DNA of 64,000 nt from a virus (IMGVR_UViG_3300035670_011014:1-64000); one strand, 5' to 3'; counted from the stretch's first letter, positions 45,374 through 54,205 are shown. Numbers and translations: made by a program. The notes: a model not told the origin generated them from the sequence alone.

Positions 45374-45997
45374 ATGGGAGTAGAGAAAAAAATATTGGAA
45401 GAATTGAATAGATACAATCAAATCAATTCATACATCACCGAACAAGCTGATCCTTTAGCAGATTTAGCTGGTGGTGCGGACGAAACACCAGCAACTAATG
45501 ATTTGCCGGACGCTGGAGCTGAAGAGGTTGCAGAACCTGTTGATGTTGCCAGTGATCCTGAAGTCGAAGTAATTGGTGATGAAGGTGGTACCGAAACTGA
45601 AAGTGAAACTGAAGAGTTGGATATCACTGATTTGGTAAACAAACAAAATGAAGTAGCAACTAAACAAGATGAATACATGAGTAACTTGTTTGGTAAACTG
45701 GAGGACTTAACAAATAAGTTGGGGGAAATGGACAAGATTTTCGATAAGATTAATTCTTTGGAGCAGAAGATTGAAAAATATAGAGAAAAAACTCCCGAAG
45801 AAAGATTACATTTGAGAAGTTTGGATTCATATCCTTATAATCAAAAACTCACAGACTTTTTTGTTGACAAACAACCCGAGATGGAAAAGTCAGGTAAACA
45901 TGAGTATGTTTTAACGGCAGATGAAGTGAAAAACTTTTCGGACAACTCAATAAGAGATACTTTCGGACCTATCCCTAAAAATAACCCAAGTTTCTAA
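45374..45997 (+). CDS. Acidic coiled-coil protein, 207 aa, probably virion or scaffold-associated
   Basis: Not recognised by family. The N-terminal helix (MGVEKKILEELNRYNQINSYITEQA) is followed by a very acidic, Ala/Glu/Asp-rich disordered stretch (about 25-85), then a clear coiled coil (ITDLVNKQNEVATKQDEYM and on to KINSLEQKIEKYREK, about 88-140) and a compact C-terminus (LHLRSLDSYPYNQKLTDFF). Such an architecture occurs in prohead core and scaffold proteins and in proteins packaged inside T4-like heads. A strong terminator follows. The call is from structure of the sequence only. Confidence 0.65.
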   Translation: MGVEKKILEELNRYNQINSYITEQADPLADLAGGADETPATNDLPDAGAEEVAEPVDVASDPEVEVIGDEGGTETESETEELDITDLVNKQNEVATKQDEYMSNLFGKLEDLTNKLGEMDKIFDKINSLEQKIEKYREKTPEERLHLRSLDSYPYNQKLTDFFVDKQPEMEKSGKHEYVLTADEVKNFSDNSIRDTFGPIPKNNPSF

Positions 45998-46000
45998 AAT

Positions 46001-46029
46001 AACCCCCTACTAAGGGGGTTTATTTTTTT
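46001..46029 (+). terminator. Intrinsic terminator before the replication block
   Basis: An eight-base-pair stem (AACCCCCT with AGGGGGTT) with the four-base loop ACTA, followed by TATTTTTTT. It separates the tail block from the ssDNA-binding gene. The remaining 86 bases to 46116 are A/T-rich with no recognised element. Confidence 0.92.
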
Positions 46030-46115
46030 ACACAAGTTTGATTTTATTTATTTTTTTCCTATCATTTATCAACAGAGTAATCGAGTATTAACAAGAACAA
46101 TTAAAAACCAAAATT

Positions 46116-46970
46116 ATGTCAAATTCAGTTTTAGACGCGGTTCTTTCACAGTATGAAAAGAACACGTCAGGTTCCTCAAACGGGGGTAACCGTATGTCTC
46201 AAGAAGAGAGAATGAAAAGATACTTCACAACTATCTTGGATAAAAATCAGAAGTCGGCTTCACGTCGGATTCGAATCCTACCAACCACAGACGGTAGTTC
46301 ACCATTCAAAGAAGTATGGTATCATGAAGTACAGGTGAATGGACAATGGCAAAAGTTTTACGATCCAGGAAAAAATGATAACGAACGATCACCTTTGAGT
46401 GAAGTTTATGAGACTCTTATGTCAACAGGAAAAGATTCTGATAAAGAATTGGCTCGACAGTACAAGTCACGTAAATTCTATATTGTAAAAGTTGTTGATA
46501 GAGATAACGAACAAGACGGACCAAAGTTTTGGAGATTCAAAGACAATTACAAGCAAGAAGGTATCTTGGATAAAATTATTCCAATTTGGAAACAAAAGGG
46601 TGATATCACGGATGCCGAGAACGGACGTGATTTGATTATCGAACTGTCAAAAAGCAAAACACCCGCAGGTAAAGAATATACCGTTGTACAAACAATTATG
46701 TATGACGATCCGAGTTCACTTCATAACGATGTTTCCACCAAAAAAGAATGGTTAGAAGACGAGCTGACTTGGGCTGATGTGTATTCAAAAAAACCTGTAG
46801 AATATCTTGAGGCAATCGCACGTGGTGAAACACCATTGTGGGATTCTGAATTGAAAAAGTATGTTTATGGTGATGATGCGGTTCTATCTCTTGGTGGTGG
46901 AAGAAAGGAAGAAACTCCTGTATCCGATCCACAAGCGAACGCAGAACCTGATGAGGATCTACCATTCTAA
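46116..46970 (+). CDS. 32: Single-stranded DNA-binding protein (T4 gp32-like)
   Basis: A 284-residue protein, close in length to T4 gp32 (about 301). It coats single-stranded DNA and coordinates replication and recombination enzymes. Recognised parts are a basic N-terminus, a core with RRIRILPTTDGSSPFKEVWYHE and DPGKNDNERSPLSEV typical of the gp32 binding cleft, and an acidic C-terminal tail ending in DEDLPF, the usual protein-interaction tip of SSBs. The whole sequence has no cysteine, so the zinc module of T4 gp32 (one His, three Cys) is absent. It is followed by a strong terminator, fitting an abundant single-gene transcript, and then by uvsX. Confidence 0.85.
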   Translation: MSNSVLDAVLSQYEKNTSGSSNGGNRMSQEERMKRYFTTILDKNQKSASRRIRILPTTDGSSPFKEVWYHEVQVNGQWQKFYDPGKNDNERSPLSEVYETLMSTGKDSDKELARQYKSRKFYIVKVVDRDNEQDGPKFWRFKDNYKQEGILDKIIPIWKQKGDITDAENGRDLIIELSKSKTPAGKEYTVVQTIMYDDPSSLHNDVSTKKEWLEDELTWADVYSKKPVEYLEAIARGETPLWDSELKKYVYGDDAVLSLGGGRKEETPVSDPQANAEPDEDLPF

Positions 46971-46977
46971 TTCACCT

Positions 46978-47019
46978 GAGCATGGGTACTTCAATAACTG
47001 AGTATCCATGCTCATTTTT
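46978..47019 (+). terminator. Intrinsic terminator after ssDNA-binding gene
   Basis: A 13-base-pair stem with one G-T pair (GAGCATGGGTACT with AGTATCCATGCTC), a ten-base loop and a following ATTTTTA. It should strongly limit read-through into uvsX. Confidence 0.9.
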
Positions 47020-47042
47020 AGTTAATATTATACACAAAGAAA

Positions 47043-47264
47043 ATGAAAATAAGAAAATTAATGTACGATTCTCTCATCAAAAAGTATGAGAGTGAAATTG
47101 CAGAGTCAGAAGCCACATTGATGGTTTATATGGAAAATCCTGTTGGGATTGGTGAACATCCACAACATTTGGAAGAAATGGATAAGTTTGTTGAGAAATT
47201 AGCAAACGCCCAAGACAAATTAGAAACACTTAAAGAATTCTACAAATACAACTATGGCAATTAA
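47043..47264 (+). CDS. Hypothetical protein, 73 aa, helical
   Basis: Not recognised. Two helices (LMYDSLIKKYESEIAESEATLMVYM and LEEMDKFVEKLANAQDKLETL) with a short P-V-G-I-G-E-H-P turn between them, a layout typical of small coiled-coil partners of replication proteins. It lies between SSB and uvsX, where T4 has no counterpart, and its end overlaps the start of uvsX by eleven bases. By position it could be a UvsY-like mediator or a regulator, but the sequence does not support a specific call. Confidence 0.6.
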   Translation: MKIRKLMYDSLIKKYESEIAESEATLMVYMENPVGIGEHPQHLEEMDKFVEKLANAQDKLETLKEFYKYNYGN

Positions 47265-48264
47265 GAAGAAAGAATTTGGTGATATTAAAAAGAAGTTTTC
47301 AACTTCCGCCAAGTACAAACCACAACGGTTTTTTGATTGTGGACCTGAGTTTTTGGAGGCTGTTGGTTTGCCAGGTCCAGGTATTGGACACATTAATATG
47401 TTTTTAGGACATAGTGACACAGGTAAAACAACGGCTCTAATCAAGTCGGCTGTTAGTGCACAAAAACAAGGAATCCTTCCTGTTTTCATTATTACAGAAC
47501 AAAAATGGAGTTTCGAACATGCGCAACTAATGGGTTTTGAGTGTGATGAGGTTGTAGATGAAGAAACAGGAGAAATCGATTGGGACGGATTTTTTATATT
47601 CAACAACAACTTCAGTTACATCGAGCAAATCACGGATTACATCAACTCTTTGTTGGACGCTCAAGAAAAAGGTGAACTTGAATATGATTTGTTATTCCTT
47701 TGGGATTCTATAGGTTCAATTCCTTCCAAAATGACATACGAAGGTAAGGGTGGCAAACAACACAATGCCGCAACTCTATCTGACAAAATCGGTATGGGTA
47801 TTAACCAACGTATTTCAGGTTCAAGAAAGGCAGACTCCAAGTATGAAAATACTTTGGTTATCGTGAATCAACCATGGGTTGAACTTCCTGATAATCCTTT
47901 CGGACAACCCAAAATTAAAGCTAAAGGTGGTGAATCTGTTTGGCTTAACTCGTCCTTGGTATTCCTATTCGGAAATCAGAAAGGGGCTGGAACTACAAAA
48001 ATTACAGCAACTAAAGACAAACGTACTGTCAAGTTTGCTACTCGTACTAAAATCTCAGTTATGAAAAATCACATCAATGGTTTAGGATACGAGGACGGAA
48101 AAATAATTGTGACACCCCATGGGTTTTTGGCGGGTAAGGAAGCGTCAGAAGAGAAAGCATCTATCGAAGCTTATAAAAAAGAACACTCTGATTATTGGAA
48201 ACAAATAATCGGTGTTGAAGGAGATTTTGATTTGGTTGAGGAGAAAGAAGTAGGAGAACTATAA
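47254..48264 (+). CDS. uvsX: UvsX/RecA-like recombinase
   Basis: An ATP-dependent strand-exchange protein for recombination-dependent replication and repair, 336 residues compared with about 391 in T4. Walker A is GHSDTGKTT (52-60) and Walker B is YDLLFLWDSIGS (144-153); between them, EQKWSFEHA and ETGEIDWDG follow the UvsX pattern. A later NQPWVELPDNPFGQP and KAKGGESVWLNSS correspond to the DNA-binding loop region. The C-terminal tail (VEEKEVGEL) is acidic. It belongs to a replication operon with FEN nuclease and helicase following within a few bases. Confidence 0.93.
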   Translation: MAIKKKEFGDIKKKFSTSAKYKPQRFFDCGPEFLEAVGLPGPGIGHINMFLGHSDTGKTTALIKSAVSAQKQGILPVFIITEQKWSFEHAQLMGFECDEVVDEETGEIDWDGFFIFNNNFSYIEQITDYINSLLDAQEKGELEYDLLFLWDSIGSIPSKMTYEGKGGKQHNAATLSDKIGMGINQRISGSRKADSKYENTLVIVNQPWVELPDNPFGQPKIKAKGGESVWLNSSLVFLFGNQKGAGTTKITATKDKRTVKFATRTKISVMKNHINGLGYEDGKIIVTPHGFLAGKEASEEKASIEAYKKEHSDYWKQIIGVEGDFDLVEEKEVGEL

Positions 48265-48274
48265 AAATTAAATT

Positions 48275-49279
48275 GTGACTACTACACTTCTCGTTGACGG
48301 AGACAACTTGTTTAAAATTGGATTTCACGGTGTTCGTGAACTCTACAATGAATCCAAACATATTGGAGGATTGTTCCATTTTATTAATACCTTACGCAAA
48401 CACATTTTGGAAAATGAGTTTGATAAGGTGATTGTATTTTGGGACGGTAAGAACAATTCCCAAAGACGAAAAGACATATTTCCTGAATACAAACAAAATC
48501 GTAAACAGACACTTAACGAATATCAAAAAGAATCGTTTGACTGGCAACGTCAAAGGGTTAAGTTGTACCTCGAAGAGCTATTCATAAGACAAATTATGAT
48601 AGATGGTTGTGAGAGTGATGACTTGATTGCCTACTACTGTCACATCTCTGAAGATGAATTCAAAACCATTTTTTCATCAGACAAAGACTTAACGCAATTG
48701 ATTTCGGAACAAGTGTCTGTTTATTCTCCAATCAAAAGACAACTATATAAAAACGGGGATAAAATTGACATCGATGACTTGGAAATTCCTCACGAAAACA
48801 TAGTAGTTTATAAAACTATTATGGGGGATAAATCCGATAACATTGATGGGATACATTTCCTCGGAGCTAAGACTTTAGTTAAATTTTTTCCTGAAATTTT
48901 GTCAGAAAAAATAGACATAAATTTTGTGAAAGAAAAAACGAAAGAATTGGCAAAAAATATCACATCAACCGCAGTTACAAATTTGTTAGAAGGAAAAACC
49001 AAGAGAGGGGTAATTGGTGATTTTTTTTGGGAACGTAATGTAAAGTTGGTGGATTTATCTGTACCTTTGCTCTCGGATGAAAATAAGTCTGAGGTTAATG
49101 ATTACTATCGTGAGGATTTGGATCCTGAGGGGCGTGGGTATAAGAATTTAATTCGTCTAATGATTGAAGATGGTATTTTCAAATACCTTCCCAAACAAGA
49201 CGAACAATGGGTAGAGTTTGTGAACCCTTTTATGAAACTCACAAGAAAAGAAAAAAGAAGATTTATTAAAAACCAATAA
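48275..49279 (+). CDS. rnh: RNase H / 5'-3' FEN-type exonuclease (T4 rnh-like)
   Basis: Removes RNA primers and 5' flaps on the lagging strand. The protein (334 residues, T4 about 305) has the FEN metal-binding set: D8 and D10 in LLVDGDN, D57 in FWDGKN, E113, D115 and D116 in GCESDD, D136 and D138 in SSDKD, followed by the helix-hairpin-helix-like GDKSDNIDGIHFLGAKT (184-200) that grips duplex DNA. The start is a GTG at 48275, the first start codon in frame; it lies ten bases after the uvsX stop. All catalytic acidic residues are kept, so the enzyme should be active. Confidence 0.92.
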   Translation: MTTTLLVDGDNLFKIGFHGVRELYNESKHIGGLFHFINTLRKHILENEFDKVIVFWDGKNNSQRRKDIFPEYKQNRKQTLNEYQKESFDWQRQRVKLYLEELFIRQIMIDGCESDDLIAYYCHISEDEFKTIFSSDKDLTQLISEQVSVYSPIKRQLYKNGDKIDIDDLEIPHENIVVYKTIMGDKSDNIDGIHFLGAKTLVKFFPEILSEKIDINFVKEKTKELAKNITSTAVTNLLEGKTKRGVIGDFFWERNVKLVDLSVPLLSDENKSEVNDYYREDLDPEGRGYKNLIRLMIEDGIFKYLPKQDEQWVEFVNPFMKLTRKEKRRFIKNQ

Positions 49280-49282
49280 AAA

Positions 49283-49735
49283 ATGGATAAAAACCTAGAT
49301 TTAACCAAAATGGAGTTCTTGTTAACTCTCAATGACAATTTTGTAGTACAACGTTATTACAATGTCAAAAACTACAATGAAAGGGCATATAAGAGTGTCG
49401 ACTTCTACGAATTGTTAAAATCAATTAGTGAGGTAATTCAATCTGATTTGAAAATGAAATCAACCATTTATATGATGGATAATTTCGAACAGATTTACCT
49501 CGATCCGACAGTTCTTGACACTTCGAATACCGACGAAGCTGAGTGGTTTAATATCTATATTAAGGTGGGAGATAAGACAATTTGTCATAGAGCGTTCGAC
49601 GCTAAATTATACCCTCCGAAGGTGAGATATACTGTGGATGTACGTCCACACCTAAAAAACATTTTGAAATATTTGACTGACATTTTTTCAGATGAAAATT
49701 TATCTTACGAATACATGGATTATACCCTGAACTAA
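49283..49735 (+). CDS. Hypothetical protein, 150 aa
   Basis: Not recognised. Mixed alpha/beta: FLLTLNDNFVVQRYYNVKNYN, a helix with VDFYELLKSISEVIQ, then strands in TIYMMDNFEQIYLDP and a C-terminal part with VRYTVDVRPHLKNILKYLTD. No cysteine pair, nucleotide-binding or helix-turn-helix motif is apparent. The gene is four bases after the RNase H gene and 40 bases before the helicase gene, so a helper of replication is possible by context. The predicted fold is compact and not a coiled coil. Confidence 0.62.
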   Translation: MDKNLDLTKMEFLLTLNDNFVVQRYYNVKNYNERAYKSVDFYELLKSISEVIQSDLKMKSTIYMMDNFEQIYLDPTVLDTSNTDEAEWFNIYIKVGDKTICHRAFDAKLYPPKVRYTVDVRPHLKNILKYLTDIFSDENLSYEYMDYTLN

Positions 49736-49737
49736 GT

Positions 49738-49746
49738 GTATTTATA
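49738..49746 (+). promoter_or_regulatory. Candidate phage promoter motif, replicative helicase
   Basis: GTATTTATA, 29 bases before the helicase ATG at 49776. Confidence 0.45.
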
Positions 49747-49775
49747 TTTCACACAGACAACTAAATTTATAAAAA

Positions 49776-51161
49776 ATGGCTAACGATAAGAACTTTGGAT
49801 ACCTCGGAAATACTTTTCAAATACAACTACTTAATCAAATTATATTAGATAAAAATTTCGCCCGTTCTATCGTTGAAGTTATCGATCCAAAGTACTTTGA
49901 CAATCAATATTTCAAAATCGTTATGCAAATGATTAAGGAATATTTTGTCAAGTTTGAACATTCACCCTCCTTCAATACTTTAGAGCAGCTTGCGAAAAGT
50001 GAAATTTCTAATGACATGTCTCGTAAGATGGTTATGGATATGATTGAAGAGATAAAAACATCTTCAATCGAAGGTGCTGAGTTTGTTCAAACAAAATCCT
50101 TGAAATTCTGTAAACAACAAGAACTACAGAAAGTAATGTCAAAGGCTCAAAAAATAATCGACAAAGGTGATTTTGAATCTTATGATGATATTGAGGAAAT
50201 GGTGAGAGAAGCTTTACAAATTGGTGAAGTCGATCAAGGTACAGGAACAGTATTTTCGAATTTGGATGAGGTGTTGATGGACGATTTCCGACATCCAATA
50301 CCAATGGGTATACCTGGTATTGATAACCTCATGAAAGGTGGACTTGCAAAAGGTGAAATTGGTGTAATACTTGCACCCACAGGTGTTGGTAAAACAACAG
50401 TTCTTACCAAAATTGCGAACAACGCATTCAACTTGGGATATAACGTACTCCAAATTTTTTTCGAAGATAATCCAAAAATTATTCAGAGAAAACATTTCAC
50501 TCTTTGGACAAAAATCAAACCCGATGATTTATCATCACGAAGGGAAGATGTAATGGCTAAAGTCGCAGAAATCAAAGAAAATACTACTAACAGTCTTACT
50601 TTGAAAAAACTACCATCTGATACTGTTACAATCAGTCAATTGAAAAATCAAATACGAAAAATAATTGCTGAGGGAACCAAAATCGATGTAATCGTTTTAG
50701 ATTATATTGATTGTGTATTACCAAGTGGTGCAGGTGGGGGTAAAGACTCCGACGAATGGAAAGCTGAAGGTTCTGTAATGAGACATTTCGAGGCTATGTG
50801 TCATGAATTGGATATCGCAGGATGGACAGCAACTCAAGGAAACCGTTCATCCATCTCAAGTGAAGTTGTAACAACAGACCAGATGGGTGGGTCGATCAAA
50901 AAAGCGCAAGTAGGACACGTTATTATATCAATAGCTAAATCTTTACAACAAAAAGAAATGAACTTGGCAACAATTGCCATTACAAAATCCCGAGTTGGAA
51001 AAGATGGTATAGTGTTTGAAAACTGCAAGTTTGATAATGAATACTTGGAAATAGATACAGAGTCTAGTGTAACCTTCCTTGGACTTGAAGAGCAAAAGGA
51101 AGAAAGAAATCGCAACAGAATTCGTGAACTCATGGAAAAAAGACAACCCCAAAGAGTTTGA
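49776..51161 (+). CDS. 41: Replicative DNA helicase (DnaB family, T4 gp41-like)
   Basis: A hexameric 5'-3' helicase that unwinds the fork, 461 residues compared with about 475 in T4. The first 150 residues are the helical N-terminal domain that interacts with primase. The RecA-like domain shows Walker A APTGVGKTT (200-208), Walker B IDVIVLDYID (303-312), the segment GWTATQGNRSS (349-359) and the DNA-contacting region GGSIKKAQVGHVIISI. It is followed by nrdB, with the helicase stop in a TTTGA context that overlaps a possible TTG start of the next gene. No separate primase is seen in the window. Confidence 0.93.
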   Translation: MANDKNFGYLGNTFQIQLLNQIILDKNFARSIVEVIDPKYFDNQYFKIVMQMIKEYFVKFEHSPSFNTLEQLAKSEISNDMSRKMVMDMIEEIKTSSIEGAEFVQTKSLKFCKQQELQKVMSKAQKIIDKGDFESYDDIEEMVREALQIGEVDQGTGTVFSNLDEVLMDDFRHPIPMGIPGIDNLMKGGLAKGEIGVILAPTGVGKTTVLTKIANNAFNLGYNVLQIFFEDNPKIIQRKHFTLWTKIKPDDLSSRREDVMAKVAEIKENTTNSLTLKKLPSDTVTISQLKNQIRKIIAEGTKIDVIVLDYIDCVLPSGAGGGKDSDEWKAEGSVMRHFEAMCHELDIAGWTATQGNRSSISSEVVTTDQMGGSIKKAQVGHVIISIAKSLQQKEMNLATIAITKSRVGKDGIVFENCKFDNEYLEIDTESSVTFLGLEEQKEERNRNRIRELMEKRQPQRV

Positions 51162-51193
51162 ATTCAATAAAAACCCCAAAACAAAATTTAGAT

Positions 51194-52474
51194 ATGGAAA
51201 ACAACATAAGTATGTCACTTAAAGAAACTCGTTTCGTAATAAAAAGAAGCGGTGACAAAGTTTTATTCGAACCTGAAAAAATCAAAAGAGCTGTAATGAA
51301 AGCTATGCAAAGCGTCGGACATGTAGACGAAGAAATGGCTGAAAAAATTGCACGTTTAACTAAAAAGAGTCTTTTCAGAGAAGATAAACTACATATACCA
51401 CACGTGGATGAAATTCATGACATGGTGGAGAATAAACTTATGGATAATGGATTGAATGACGTGGCAAAGGAGTATATAATTTACCGTTCTAAAAGTAGAC
51501 CTAATATTTTTGCAAAAAGGGTTAATTTGAAACCCTATGAATATCCTGAACTAGTTGAATACGTAGATGCTATCAGGCATTCATATTGGGTTCACACGGA
51601 GTTTAATTTTACTTCGGACATTCAAGACTTCAAAGTTCACCTATCTGATAAAGAACGTACGGCAGTTGAAAGAGCAATGTTGGCGATTTCACAAATAGAA
51701 ATTGCGGTTAAAACTTTTTGGGGAGACATTTACAAAAAAATGCCAAAACCAGAAATTGGTAGCGTTGGTGCTACTTTTGCTGAATCTGAAGTTAGACACG
51801 CAGATGCATATTCCAATTTGATTCAAGTTTTAGGTTTGAACGAACAATTCGAAAATCTTATGGAAGTACCTGCAATTCGTAGAAGAATCAAATATCTTGA
51901 AAAATCCATATCTAATTCAAGAAGTATTGAAAATCAGGATTACTTTGAGTCTATTATTTTGTTCTCAATGTTTGTAGAAAATGTTTCTTTGTTTTCTCAA
52001 TTCCTCATTATCCTATCATTTAATAAACACAAAAATTTATTGAAAGGTATGAGTAACGCGGTAGAGGCGACTTCAAAAGAAGAAAACATTCATGCTGAGT
52101 TCGGTTTTGATTTGGTTAATTTAATTAAAAAAGAAAACCCAACTTGGTGGACACCTGAATTGATTGAGGACATCAAAGACACTACAATAGAGGCTTACGA
52201 AGCTGAACAAGAAATTGTGAATTGGATTTTTGAAAAAGGTGACATGGACTTTTTATCAAAGGCACAAACTTTAGAATTCATTAAACATAGATTTAACTTG
52301 TCGCTTAATTCCATCGGAATTGACAATGTATTTGAGGTTAATCAAGTATTATTGGAAACTACAGAATGGTTTGATGATGAAATTCTTACAACAAAACATA
52401 CGGACTTCTTTTATAAGAGAAGTATCAATTACAGCAAAAAACAAAAATCGATCACGTTGAACGATTTATTTTAA
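51194..52474 (+). CDS. nrdB: Class I ribonucleotide reductase beta subunit with N-terminal ATP-cone (NrdB)
   Basis: The radical-generating subunit for dNTP synthesis. I prefer the ATG at 51194; a TTG at 51158 would add twelve residues. From that ATG, residues about 13-100 form an ATP-cone (FVIKRSGDKVLFEPEKIKRAV and onward), the allosteric on-off switch normally found on NrdA. The diiron/dimanganese core shows E169 as the first ligand, E199-x-x-H202, the radical tyrosine Y206, E262 and E297-x-x-H300 (ENIH). The first ligand appears as Glu instead of the common Asp. Beta subunits with an ATP-cone are known in Flavobacteriia. It precedes nrdA by 24 bases. Confidence 0.92.
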   Translation: MENNISMSLKETRFVIKRSGDKVLFEPEKIKRAVMKAMQSVGHVDEEMAEKIARLTKKSLFREDKLHIPHVDEIHDMVENKLMDNGLNDVAKEYIIYRSKSRPNIFAKRVNLKPYEYPELVEYVDAIRHSYWVHTEFNFTSDIQDFKVHLSDKERTAVERAMLAISQIEIAVKTFWGDIYKKMPKPEIGSVGATFAESEVRHADAYSNLIQVLGLNEQFENLMEVPAIRRRIKYLEKSISNSRSIENQDYFESIILFSMFVENVSLFSQFLIILSFNKHKNLLKGMSNAVEATSKEENIHAEFGFDLVNLIKKENPTWWTPELIEDIKDTTIEAYEAEQEIVNWIFEKGDMDFLSKAQTLEFIKHRFNLSLNSIGIDNVFEVNQVLLETTEWFDDEILTTKHTDFFYKRSINYSKKQKSITLNDLF

Positions 52475-52498
52475 GAACAAAAAAAATTATAATATTAT

Positions 52499-54205
52499 AT
52501 GAACAATAGAGAACCATTTGATTGGATTAATGAAGAATCAATTACCTTCCTCCGTAGAGGATATTTGAGTGAGGGTGAAGAACCTTTAGAGAGAGTTAAA
52601 ATTATTGCTAACCACGCTGAGAAGTTGTTGGGGATGCCGGGTTTCGCAGAAAAGTTCTACGATTACATGAGTAAAGGTTGGTATTCTCTTTCTTCACCTG
52701 TATGGGCTAACTTTGGCAAAAAAAGGGGACTTCCTGTTAGTTGTTTTGGTTCGAACGTTGGAGACAACATTGAATCAATTTTGTACACTCAAGCTGAGGT
52801 AGGTGAAATGAGTAAAATGGGTGGAGGAACATCTGGATACTTCGGTAATATCAGAGGTAGAGGAGCTCCTATTACAGACAACGGACACGCTCCAGGTTCC
52901 GTACACTTCATGAACTTGTTCCAAAGTGTGGTTGATAACATATCACAGGGATCTACTCGTAGAGGAAGATTTTCACCATATCTACCTGCGGAACATCCTG
53001 ACATCATGGAATTCTTGAAAATAGGTACGGAAGGTTTCCCTATTCAAGATTTGACTCACGCAGTAACTGTTACTGACAAATTCATGGAAGAAATGATTGC
53101 TGGTGACAAAGAAAAAAGAGCGGTGTGGGCTCAAGTAATTCAAAGACGTGGTGAGATAGGATATCCTTATATTATGTTTTCCGATACTATGAATAACAAA
53201 GCACCTGAGGTATACAAAGAAAAAAACATGAAAATTTACAACTCGAATCTTTGTTCTGAAATTGCACTTCACAACTCAGAGGACGAATCTTTTGTTTGTG
53301 TTTTATCATCGATGAACCTACTTCATTATGATGAATGGAAAGACACCGACGCGGTAGAAGTCATGGTTTATTTTTTGGATGCGGTTGTAACAGAATTTAT
53401 CGAAAAAATAGATGAGTTAAGAAACAATGCAACCGTGGAAGGACAAAGAGCGTTTTTCTATCTCGAAAGAGCGTACAATTTTGCAAAAAGACAAAGAGCA
53501 CTTGGTTTGGGTGTTTTAGGATGGCATTCTCTACTACAAGCAAAGAACCTTCCATTTGATACTCGTGAAACTGCAAGACTAAATGTTGAGGTTTTCAAAA
53601 ACATAAAAGAAAAGTCTTACAAAGCATCTGAGGAATTGGCAAAAATATTCGGAGAACCCGAGACTCTTGTTGGTTATGGTAGAAGAAATGTAACCCTAAA
53701 TGCGATCGCACCTACTACTTCATCTGCTTTTATTTTGGGGCAAGTCTCTCAATCAATCGAACCTATATGGTCCAATTGTTACGTAAAGGACGTTGCTAAG
53801 TTGAAAGTTACCATTAAAAACCCTGTTCTCAAAAATTTACTGGCGGAACTTAAAAAGGACAATAAGGCGACTTGGGACAGTATTAAAAAACATGATGGAT
53901 CAGTTCAACACTTAGAATTTTTGACTGACGAACAGAAAGACGTTTTCAGAACTTTTGCTGAAATTAACCAATCCTCTATTATCAACCAAGCGGCTGTACG
54001 TCAAGACTACATCGATCAGTCACAGTCCCTGAATTTGATGATATCTCCTGATATGCCAACAAAAGATGTTAACAAGTTATTGATTGACGCTTGGCAGTTG
54101 GGTGTCAAAACATTGTACTATCAACACTCGATGAATTCTGCTCAAGCTTTCGCAAGAAAGAAACTTAATCTGAATGACTTACAGTGTGTGGCTTGTGAAG
54201 GATAA
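52499..54205 (+). CDS. nrdA: Class I ribonucleotide reductase alpha subunit without ATP-cone (NrdA)
   Basis: Reduces ribonucleotides to deoxyribonucleotides. At 568 residues it is shorter than T4 or E. coli NrdA (about 750-760), because the N-terminal ATP-cone is absent. The catalytic residues remain: C82 (VSCFGS), N250, C252 and E254 in SNLCSEI, C267 in FVCVLSS, the radical-transfer pair in TLYYQHS and the C-terminal redox pair C563-x-x-C566. The conserved PTTSSAFILGQVSQSIEP region is also clear. With nrdB carrying the cone, regulation has moved to the other subunit. A terminator follows. Confidence 0.93.
   Translation: MNNREPFDWINEESITFLRRGYLSEGEEPLERVKIIANHAEKLLGMPGFAEKFYDYMSKGWYSLSSPVWANFGKKRGLPVSCFGSNVGDNIESILYTQAEVGEMSKMGGGTSGYFGNIRGRGAPITDNGHAPGSVHFMNLFQSVVDNISQGSTRRGRFSPYLPAEHPDIMEFLKIGTEGFPIQDLTHAVTVTDKFMEEMIAGDKEKRAVWAQVIQRRGEIGYPYIMFSDTMNNKAPEVYKEKNMKIYNSNLCSEIALHNSEDESFVCVLSSMNLLHYDEWKDTDAVEVMVYFLDAVVTEFIEKIDELRNNATVEGQRAFFYLERAYNFAKRQRALGLGVLGWHSLLQAKNLPFDTRETARLNVEVFKNIKEKSYKASEELAKIFGEPETLVGYGRRNVTLNAIAPTTSSAFILGQVSQSIEPIWSNCYVKDVAKLKVTIKNPVLKNLLAELKKDNKATWDSIKKHDGSVQHLEFLTDEQKDVFRTFAEINQSSIINQAAVRQDYIDQSQSLNLMISPDMPTKDVNKLLIDAWQLGVKTLYYQHSMNSAQAFARKKLNLNDLQCVACEG

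Noticed and set aside
49731-49760. Hairpin GTGT...ACAC around the motif upstream of the helicase gene
   Set aside because: Only a four-base stem spanning the promoter-like motif, likely incidental.
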